From: an uncultured Prevotella sp.
GTDB lineage: Bacteria > Bacteroidota > Bacteroidia > Bacteroidales > Bacteroidaceae
Direction of reading: 5' to 3'
NCBI GenBank assembly: GCA_905233425.1
Contig: CAJOEC010000026.1
Location: 7,310-71,309, forward strand
DNA length: 64,000 nucleotides
The number at the start of each line of letters is the position of its first letter. Position 1 is the first letter of the stretch. Positions 58,078 to 64,000 of the stretch are shown here, piece by piece. The translations under genes and the position numbers were made by a program. The notes below the pieces were generated by a model. That model had not been told where the DNA came from and did no database searches. It saw only the letters and a program-made list of their open reading frames with translations.

Positions 58078-58215
58078 GGGGAGTGAAGGGGAAGTGAAAG
58101 GGGAGTGAAGGGGAAGTGAAGGGGGAGTGAAGGGGAAGTGAAGGGGGAGTGAAGGGGGAGTGAAGGGGGAGTGAAGGGGGAGTGAAAGTGGAGTGAAGGG
58201 GAAGTGAAAGGGACG
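58078..58215. repeat. Long gggagtgaagg tandem repeat
   Basis: About twelve copies of an 11-12 bp unit between waaA and the CDP-alcohol phosphatidyltransferase gene. Variants are ggggaagtgaa and ggggagtgaaa. One more unit pair lies at 59566-59608 across the gltX stop. Confidence 0.9.
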
Positions 58216-59556
58216 TTACATTTTGGGCAGGGTGTCTGATAGTATTTTTTTAGTTGCGCCGGCTTTCTGTTCCACGTACTGTCCGGCGGCGCGACCGGCG
58301 GCGGCGGTAAACTGTGGGTCGGAGGCGAAACGATCCATGAGGCGGGCGAAATCGTCGTATGACTTTATCTCGAAACCGCCGCCACAGGCTTTCAGCTCCT
58401 GTGCCTCCTGGAACTTCTCGTTGTTGGGGCCGAAGATGACGGGCACACCCCACACGGCGGCCTCAACGGTGTTGTGGATGCCCACGCCAAAGCCGCCACC
58501 CACGTAGGTAACGGTGGCATAGCGGTAGATGCTGGAGAGGAGGCCGAAACAGTCGATGATGAGAACAGAGGCCCCAGAAGCCCCCCCTTCGGCCCCCGAG
58601 GGGGCTACTATGCTCTTGTGGAAAGGAGGTATCGTGCCCCCCACGCGGGGCGAAAGGGGGGCTTTGGCTTTGGTAAACCTCTTGCTTGGCCTGTCGCCCA
58701 GCATTTTCTCTATCTGCTGCAGATGATCCTCGCCGATGACATGCGGGGCGATGATGAGCGTCCACTCAGGGTGCTCCTTGAAGTAGCGGATGAAGATTTC
58801 CTCGTCGGGAGGCCAGGAAGAGCCGGCGACGAAGACCTTTTTTTGTTGAGAGTTGAGAGTTGAGTGTTGAGAGACTTCACTTCTATTCTCAGCAGTAAAG
58901 TCACTGAACTCTAAACTCTCAGCTCTCAACTTTATTTGCAGCACACGGTCGAAGCGGGTGTCGCCTGTGATGGTGACGTTGGTTAGGCCGATGCTGGCGA
59001 GCAGTTCGCGGCTCTTCTCGTTCTGCACGTAGAAATGGGTGAAGCACTTCAGCACGCGGCCATACTGCCGTCCGTACCAGCGGAAGAACACCTGGCCCTC
59101 GCGGAAAATGCTGCTGACACTATAGGCGGGCACCTTGCGGTGTTTCAGGATATGGAGATAGTTGTACCAGAACTCGTACTTGATGAAGAACACCATCTCC
59201 GGACGTATGAGTCGGAGGAAGCGGCGGGCGTTGAGCGGCGTGTCGAGTGGCAGATAGCAGATGATGTCGGCCCCTTCGTAGTTCTTGCGCACCTCGTAGC
59301 CCGAAGGTGAGAAGAACGTCAGCAGTATCTTCAGGTCGGGCCTTTCGCGGCGCAGCTGCTCCATGAGCGGACGCCCCTGCTCGAACTCGCCGAGCGAGGC
59401 GGCATGGAACCACACGTAGCGTGCCCCTGGCTCCACCTTCTCGCGCAGCACGCGGAAAGCATCGCGCTCGCCGCGCCACATCTTCCGCACCTTTTCATTG
59501 AAGCGGCTGGCGACGGCGACACCCAACAGGTACAAGTAAATAATTAGGTTATACAT
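58216..59556 (-). CDS. waaA: 3-deoxy-D-manno-octulosonic acid (Kdo) transferase
   Basis: 446 residues. Transfers Kdo from CMP-Kdo to lipid IVA at the inner membrane. N-terminal hydrophobic anchor (LIIYLYLLGVAVASRF), WFHAASLGEFEQGRP, and C-terminal GT-B site VTYVGGGFGVGIHNTVEAAV plus GVPVIFGPN. Two in-frame inserts from repeats: about residues 208-235 (SEVSQHSTLNSQQKK; aactctcaac-type repeat) and about 297-328 (KAPLSPRVGGTIPPFHKS and following IVAPSGAEGGASGAS; ccccccttcggcccccgagg-type palindrome). Relatives are about 400-425 residues, which fits two added stretches. Confidence 0.95.
   Translation of the reverse strand: MYNLIIYLYLLGVAVASRFNEKVRKMWRGERDAFRVLREKVEPGARYVWFHAASLGEFEQGRPLMEQLRRERPDLKILLTFFSPSGYEVRKNYEGADIICYLPLDTPLNARRFLRLIRPEMVFFIKYEFWYNYLHILKHRKVPAYSVSSIFREGQVFFRWYGRQYGRVLKCFTHFYVQNEKSRELLASIGLTNVTITGDTRFDRVLQIKLRAESLEFSDFTAENRSEVSQHSTLNSQQKKVFVAGSSWPPDEEIFIRYFKEHPEWTLIIAPHVIGEDHLQQIEKMLGDRPSKRFTKAKAPLSPRVGGTIPPFHKSIVAPSGAEGGASGASVLIIDCFGLLSSIYRYATVTYVGGGFGVGIHNTVEAAVWGVPVIFGPNNEKFQEAQELKACGGGFEIKSYDDFARLMDRFASDPQFTAAAGRAAGQYVEQKAGATKKILSDTLPKM
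58575..58668. repeat. In-frame palindromic element in waaA
   Basis: Two arms (cccccttcggcccccgaggg and ccccccacgcggggcgaaag with gggggg at its end) separated by about 35 bp, similar in plan but not in bases to the 3277-3420 family. Confidence 0.8.
58845..58935. repeat. In-frame aactctcaac tandem repeat in waaA
   Basis: gagagttgagagttgagtgt, then after 40 bp the opposite orientation (aactctaaactctcagctct), so it is also a loose inverted repeat. Confidence 0.75.
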
Positions 59557-59578
59557 AAGATTTGTGGAGTGAACATCT

Positions 59579-61165
59579 TCACTCCCCTTTCACTCCACCT
59601 TCACTCCCTAAAACATCAATAGCTTTCTTAGTCCGCCGAATCGTCTCCTCCTTTCCGAGGAAGGCTGAGAGTTCGTACATATCAGGGCCTTGGCCGGTGC
59701 CTACGAGGGCTATGCGCCATGCGTTCCAGGGCTTGAAGCCCGTCTGCTCCACCCAGGGGTCGATGACGGCTTTCTGGCCTTCCACGCTCCAGTCGGTGAT
59801 GTTCTCTAACACGGCGACCATCTGGCGCATCTGGTCGGCGGTATTCTCGTTCCAGTTCTTGCGGATGAACTTGTCGCCCTCGCGGTCGAAGTCGGTAGGA
59901 GCAACGAAGAAGAACTTGGTGAGTGGCCACAGGTCGCTGGGGAAGGATATGTTACGTTTTTTCTTATTGCCCTGACTGTCGGTATATTCTATGACTTTCA
60001 TTTTCATCATCCTCACCACTTCTGCCTCCTGTTCGGCGGTGGCGGTGATGCCGTTCTCCTTCAGCACTTTGTCGAAGGCCGTGCACCAGTCGGAGTCGGG
60101 GCGGCGTATGAGGTACTGATGATTGAACCATGCGGCTTTCACATAGTCGAATTTCGCTCCGGCCTTCGAGCATTTAGACAGGTCGAAGAGGCTGACCATC
60201 TCGTCTAAGCTCATCAGTTCCTGGTCATTGCCGGGACTCCAGCCGAGGAGTGCCAGGAAGTTGACCACGGCTTCAGGCAGGTATCCTTTCTCCCGGTAGC
60301 CCGAACTTATCTCGCCCGTCTTGGGGTCGTGCCATTCCAAGGGGAACACGGGGAAGCCCAGCTTGTCGCCGTCGCGCTTTGAGAGTTTGCCGTTGCCTAC
60401 GGGCTTCAGCAGCAACGGCAGATGGGCGAAGCGCGGCATGGTGTCCTGCCAGCCGAAAGCCTGGTAGAGCAGTACGTGGAGTGGGGCAGAGGGCAGCCAC
60501 TCCTCGCCTCGGATGACGTGGGTAATCTCCATCAGGTGGTCGTCCACGATGTTGGCCAGATGGTACGTCGGCAGCTGGTCGGCGCTCTTGTAGAGCACCT
60601 TGTCGTCGAGGATGTCGCTCTTCACGCGCACCTCGCCGCGTATTATGTCGTCTACGAGCACCTCCTGTCCGGCATCGATCTTGAATCGCACGACGTACTG
60701 CTTTCCCTCGGCGATGAGCTTCTCCACCTCCTCGGCGGGCAGCGTCAGCGAGTTGCGCATCTGCCCACGGGTCGAGTTGTCGTACTGGAAGTTCTCTATC
60801 TCCTTGCGTTTGGCGTCCAGCTCCTCGGGTGTGTCGAAGGCGATGTATGCCTTGCCGTTGTCAAGCAGCAGCTGCACGTACTTCTTGTAGATGTCGCGGC
60901 GCTCACTCTGGCGGTAGGGGCCGTAGTCGCCGCCGAAGGAGACACCCTCGTCGAACTTGATGCCGAGCCACTGGAAAGCCTCGATGATATACTCCTCTGC
61001 TCCGGGCACGAAGCGCGTGCTGTCGGTGTCCTCGATGCGGAAAACGAGGTCGCCGCCGTGCTGGCGGGCGAAAAGATAATTGTAAAGAGCGGTGCGCACG
61101 CCGCCTATGTGAAGGGGTCCTGTGGGACTGGGTGCAAAGCGCACCCTTACACGTCTGTCTGACAT
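59579..61165 (-). CDS. gltX: Glutamyl-tRNA synthetase
   Basis: 528 residues from [10 protein letters not shown] at 61165, the start favoured over an ATG 33 bases upstream because the conserved [16 protein letters not shown] (HIGH-type motif) follows at once. KMSKS-type motif KLSKRDG at about 265. Class I catalytic core, then the helical anticodon part. The final residues GSEGGVKGE are encoded by gggagtgaagg repeat units that also provide the stop. Confidence 0.97.
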   Translation of the reverse strand: MSDRRVRVRFAPSPTGPLHIGGVRTALYNYLFARQHGGDLVFRIEDTDSTRFVPGAEEYIIEAFQWLGIKFDEGVSFGGDYGPYRQSERRDIYKKYVQLLLDNGKAYIAFDTPEELDAKRKEIENFQYDNSTRGQMRNSLTLPAEEVEKLIAEGKQYVVRFKIDAGQEVLVDDIIRGEVRVKSDILDDKVLYKSADQLPTYHLANIVDDHLMEITHVIRGEEWLPSAPLHVLLYQAFGWQDTMPRFAHLPLLLKPVGNGKLSKRDGDKLGFPVFPLEWHDPKTGEISSGYREKGYLPEAVVNFLALLGWSPGNDQELMSLDEMVSLFDLSKCSKAGAKFDYVKAAWFNHQYLIRRPDSDWCTAFDKVLKENGITATAEQEAEVVRMMKMKVIEYTDSQGNKKKRNISFPSDLWPLTKFFFVAPTDFDREGDKFIRKNWNENTADQMRQMVAVLENITDWSVEGQKAVIDPWVEQTGFKPWNAWRIALVGTGQGPDMYELSAFLGKEETIRRTKKAIDVLGSEGGVKGE

Positions 61166-61195
61166 AATCTTAAAGTGTTTATTTACAATTGGCTG

Positions 61196-61227
61196 CAAAG
61201 GTAAGCAAAAACTTTAGGTTACGCAAA
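61196..61227 (-). promoter_or_regulatory. Promoter of gltX
   Basis: Minus strand TTTG (61227-61224), 20-base spacer, TACCTTTG (61203-61196). It lies about 31 bases above the chosen start and overlaps the longer frame's first codon region at 61198, which supports the start at 61165. Confidence 0.8.
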
Positions 61228-61257
61228 AAAATTAAATATTATTCAATTTTCACTATC

Positions 61258-62136
61258 TTATATTCCAAAAGGATTGATGGGCGAATATGCCCGCTTCATC
61301 ATCTTTTCCACCCCTTCGGCCTGGTACTCGCCGTTGGCGCCGTCCAGTTCGCCGGGGTTCAGCTCCAAGAGCTTGCGCATGTCTTCTTCGGCACCCTTCC
61401 TGTCGCCCTTTGCCATTTTCAGACGTCCGCGCTCGCGCAGCACGTCGAGCTGGAAGGGGTTCAGTTCCTCCACCATATTATATATAATGATGGCATCGTC
61501 CACCATTCCTTCGTGTGTAGTAAGGCGGGCGTTCATCATGAGCACGTCCTCCTGGTCGTCGGTGTGCTCCAACAGCCAGTTGGTGTCCTCGCGGGCCCCT
61601 TTCAGCTCACCCATGCGCAGCAGCGTCTGTGCACGCAGCAGACGGGCGTCGCCTAACTGTTCGTTCAGCGCTATGGCCTTCGTCAGCTGTGCTATGGCCG
61701 TGATGTTGTCGCCCTGTCCTAACGATGCCTGTGCCAGCATGTGGTGGGCCAGAGCGTTGCTGTCGTCGGCATCGATGACACGTTGGCAAAGCTCGGCCAT
61801 CTGCTTGTAGTCCTCGAGCATGTATGCCACATGGGCGGCCTGAAGCGTTATGGCGACATTGCCGGGGTCTAAGCGCATGAGTCCTTGCAGCTCTTCCATG
61901 GCCTCGTCGAGGTTACCATTAGCCAGAAGCGCCCGCTGCAGATAGTCGTGAGTCTCCGGGTCGTCCTGAATCTTCAGGGCTTCGCGGAAGCAGCGTATGG
62001 CGATGTCCGTCTGGTGTATGCGCAGGGCTTTCACGCCGTCGTATTTCAACATGTCGAAGTTTCTGGCTTCGGCGTTTTTCTTCTCTTCTTCGGGGCTGTC
62101 GGGTTCCCCGCCAAAAAATGATTTCCAGAATCCCAT
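61258..62136 (-). CDS. TPR-repeat protein
   Basis: 292 residues from MGFWKSFFGGEPDSPEEEKK at 62136; the longer frame overlaps the helicase gene and has no conserved start. Seven or so tetratricopeptide repeats fill it (ALRIHQTDIAIRCFREALKI, DEAMEELQGLMRLDPGNVA, ALAHHMLAQASLGQGDNI, AEEDMRKLLELNPGELDG). No signal peptide. Partner unknown. It begins 5 bases after the helicase. Confidence 0.82.
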   Translation of the reverse strand: MGFWKSFFGGEPDSPEEEKKNAEARNFDMLKYDGVKALRIHQTDIAIRCFREALKIQDDPETHDYLQRALLANGNLDEAMEELQGLMRLDPGNVAITLQAAHVAYMLEDYKQMAELCQRVIDADDSNALAHHMLAQASLGQGDNITAIAQLTKAIALNEQLGDARLLRAQTLLRMGELKGAREDTNWLLEHTDDQEDVLMMNARLTTHEGMVDDAIIIYNMVEELNPFQLDVLRERGRLKMAKGDRKGAEEDMRKLLELNPGELDGANGEYQAEGVEKMMKRAYSPINPFGI

Positions 62137-62141
62137 GGTTG

Positions 62142-63623
62142 TTAGTTGTTTTCTATTTGTGTTAGTGGCCAGTTCACAAGGAAGAGGCGTTCTGTGGCGC
62201 GAGTGAAGGCGGTGTAGAGCCAGTGGAAGTAGTCGGAGGTCAGCATGTCGTCGGTCATGTAGCCTTGGTCTATGTAGACATGCGCCCACTGTCCGCCCTG
62301 GGCCTTGTGGCAGGTGGCGGCGTAGGCGAACTTTATCTGTAGGGCGTTGTAGTATTTGTCCTCCTTCAGCTTTTTCAGCCGGTCGGCTTTCAGGGATATG
62401 TCCTGGTAGTCGGCCATCACCTGTTCATACAGCTGCTCCTGCTGCTCGTGGGTCAGGGCGGGTGCCTCGGAGGTGAGTGTGTCGAGCAGCGCCATGGCCG
62501 TCAGCTCGTAGTCGTCGTAGTCGGGTAAGGTCATGGTGACTTCGGCAAAGCGGAAGCCATAAAGCGAGTGGATGTTCCTGACGCGTTGCACCACGGCGAG
62601 GTCGCCGTTGGCAATGAAGGAGGGAGCCTCACCCTTAGCTCCCTTTTCCTTGGGAGAGGTGGTAAGGCTATAATTGTTCTTCACAATCATAATGCGGTCG
62701 CCTCGGCACAATTCGTCCTCGCGGTCGAGCACGGTGTTGCGGATGCCCTGGTTGTAGATATTCGCACGTTTGTTGCTGCGGGTGATTACCATGGTCTCGT
62801 CCATGCCCACACGGCTGTAGCTACTGTTCAGCGACTCGATAAGCTCGTCGCCGGGCACGCGGCAGATGTCTGAGAAGCCATGGAGGCGAATCAGAGGCAG
62901 AGTCATGCTGACAATCTCAAGGGTCGGCCCCTCGCCCCTAATCCTCGTGGCGTTCCACAAGATTCCCGACTCCTGACTTTGGCGGAGCACCTCAACGAGG
63001 TCGGTCTCGCGTACGTTCAGTCCATAGCCATGCAGTACTCTGGCTGTCAATGCCGGGCTTTCCGTTTCGCCCACAGGAGGCAGCTGTGCCTTGTCGCCGA
63101 TGAGCAGCAGCCGACAGTTGCGCCCGCTATAGACATACTGTATCAGGTCGTCGAGGAGGCTGCCAGAGCCGAAAGAGGCGGTGGCGGCGGAGCCTGATAG
63201 AGAAGCAACGGGAACGGTAGCATTGCCATTGGCAATCATTGAGGCCTCGTCGACGATGAAGAGTGAGTCGGTGTGGAGGTTGTCGTTGAGGTTGAAGGAG
63301 GAGAGGTCGCCGGCGTTGCGCTGGCGGTAGATGCGGCGGTGGATGGTATATGCCGGATGGTCGGCATAGAGGGAGAATACCTTGGCGGCACGACCCGTGG
63401 GGGCCATGAGCACCAGCTTCTGTTTCAGGGCGAGCAGACCTCTGACGATGGCCGCCGCGAGCGTGGTCTTTCCTGTGCCGGCCGACCCCCGCAGAATCAT
63501 CACGGCATGGTCGTCGCGGTCGGACATGAAGCTGGCAAACAGCCGTAGTGCCCGCCGCTGTTCGTCGGTAGGCACGTGTCCGAAGTGCTTCTCTATCTGA
63601 AATACCAACTCGTCGGTAATCAT
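62142..63623 (-). CDS. RecD-like ATP-dependent DNA helicase
   Basis: 493 residues. Superfamily 1B helicase: Walker A LRGSAGTGKTTLA (about 44-56), APTGRAAKV, Walker B IVDEASM (about 122-128), IGDKAQLPPVGE, and C-terminal AATCHKAQGGQW and YTAFTRATERLFLV. It would unwind DNA 5' to 3', with no RecBC-type partner nearby. Two stretches look inserted: GNATVPVASLSGSAATASFG just after Walker B and SLTTSPKEKGAKGEAPSF (about 315-332), the latter from a ctcccttttccttgggagag palindrome (62636-62660). Confidence 0.9.
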   Translation of the reverse strand: MITDELVFQIEKHFGHVPTDEQRRALRLFASFMSDRDDHAVMILRGSAGTGKTTLAAAIVRGLLALKQKLVLMAPTGRAAKVFSLYADHPAYTIHRRIYRQRNAGDLSSFNLNDNLHTDSLFIVDEASMIANGNATVPVASLSGSAATASFGSGSLLDDLIQYVYSGRNCRLLLIGDKAQLPPVGETESPALTARVLHGYGLNVRETDLVEVLRQSQESGILWNATRIRGEGPTLEIVSMTLPLIRLHGFSDICRVPGDELIESLNSSYSRVGMDETMVITRSNKRANIYNQGIRNTVLDREDELCRGDRIMIVKNNYSLTTSPKEKGAKGEAPSFIANGDLAVVQRVRNIHSLYGFRFAEVTMTLPDYDDYELTAMALLDTLTSEAPALTHEQQEQLYEQVMADYQDISLKADRLKKLKEDKYYNALQIKFAYAATCHKAQGGQWAHVYIDQGYMTDDMLTSDYFHWLYTAFTRATERLFLVNWPLTQIENN

Positions 63624-63633
63624 AGTTTCTCTG

Positions 63634-63705
63634 GGGCTTATGGGACTTATAGGACCTATGAGACTTATAAGACTTATAGGACCTATGGGACTTCTGAGAC
63701 CTCTG
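63634..63705. repeat. gacttataggacctatgaga tandem repeat
   Basis: Seven copies of a 10-bp unit (gacttatagg) between the helicase start and the following gene, running into the 3' end of the latter. Confidence 0.85.
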
Positions 63706-64000
63706 TGTCTTTGCTTTTTAGATAATTGGCGAAGATGCGTGCTGCGCTCTCCACCTTTGCGGCACAGGGCCGGGTTTTGTAGTACTCGGCTGTGCGCTCA
63801 GAGGCGACATAGCTTGACGTGGCTTTCTCGTAGCCTTTAAGTCCGAGAATCTCAGCACAGATGAGGCTGCCGTTCTCTTCCTTCGACTTGGCCAGCAGGT
63901 CCTGCACCACCTTGTAACATGCGGACTTCCCCTCGCGGTCGCTGCCCTCGGTCTGTCCGCAGTCGAGGCCCACAAGCATCACGATGCCTGAGACGGCTCC
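63683..64000 (-). CDS. C_GCAxxG_C_C family protein, 3' part (runs off the window)
   Basis: At least 105 residues; the N-terminal part, with the C_GCAxxG block, is beyond position 64000. Visible are GAVSGIVMLVGLDCGQTEG, CYKVVQDLLAKSKEENG, LICAEILGLKG and RPCAAKVESAARIFAN, giving the spaced single cysteines of this putative redox family. The last codons (SKDTEVSEVP) lie in a gacctctg/gacttctg repeat. Confidence 0.75.
   Translation of the reverse strand, partial: GAVSGIVMLVGLDCGQTEGSDREGKSACYKVVQDLLAKSKEENGSLICAEILGLKGYEKATSSYVASERTAEYYKTRPCAAKVESAARIFANYLKSKDTEVSEVP

Overview
The window is chromosomal DNA of a member of the Bacteroidales, most likely Prevotellaceae (Prevotella in the wide sense). 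The evidence is as follows. At least eighteen upstream regions carry the Bacteroidetes -7 box TAnnTTTG, half of them with a TTTG box 19-20 bases upstream. There is a Mfa-type fimbrial locus, BspA-type 26-residue repeat proteins, BACON domains, an Omp28-like protein, and a cell wall peptidase / HU-like / 'smalltalk' gene trio. No rRNA, tRNA, CRISPR array or insertion sequence with a transposase was seen.

Layout. 0-10.7 kb: GNAT-like acetyltransferase, topoisomerase IV subunit B (parE, broken by an internal deletion and frameshift), a RyR-domain protein, an SNF2 helicase, gyrB and a second GNAT-like paralogue. 10.7-14.8 kb: an RDD membrane protein facing purH(IMP cyclohydrolase domain only)-mreB-mreC-mreD. 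15.3-26.5 kb: a tightly packed eight-gene operon of eukaryotic-type signalling parts (two Ser/Thr kinases, three FHA-type proteins one of which is also a transmembrane trypsin-like protease, a PP2C phosphatase, a BACON/beta-barrel protein, a secreted protein and a repeat lipoprotein). 26.8-30.2 kb: giant Omp28-like thioredoxin-fold surface protein. 30.4-34.1 kb: DUF58 protein, peptidase M15-HU-smalltalk, RelB/YafQ-type toxin-antitoxin pair. 34.2-36.8 kb: LolA-like protein, a sugar/aminoalcohol-type nucleotidyltransferase and a HisC/CobD-like aminotransferase. 37-43.7 kb: Mfa fimbrial operon ending in an unusual thioredoxin-fimbrillin fusion. 43.8-47.7 kb: kdsB and a defence/toxin-antitoxin-like island (two copies of an unnamed two-gene module, one HEPN/MNT pair, and three copies of a structured repeat that may be a small RNA). 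48-54.9 kb: two large surface proteins. 55-56 kb: a dense patch of palindromic repeats. 56-64 kb: flippase-like protein, CDP-alcohol phosphatidyltransferase, waaA, gltX, TPR protein, RecD-like helicase and the start of a C_GCAxxG_C_C protein.

The best candidate for an undescribed system is the kinase/FHA/phosphatase/protease operon at 15.35-26.52 kb. It has writers, readers and an eraser of Ser/Thr phosphorylation, plus parts predicted to reach the periplasm and outer membrane. A second candidate is the duplicated A/B gene module at 44.8-47.6 kb.

A theme across the whole window is the abundance of short palindromic or tandem repeat families. These fill intergenic gaps, but they also sit in frame inside conserved housekeeping genes (parE, waaA, kdsB, SNF2 helicase, RecD-like helicase, nucleotidyltransferase, aminotransferase, DUF58 protein) and at gene ends, where they supply the stop codon. 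The proteins therefore carry Pro/Gly-rich insertions that the families normally lack.
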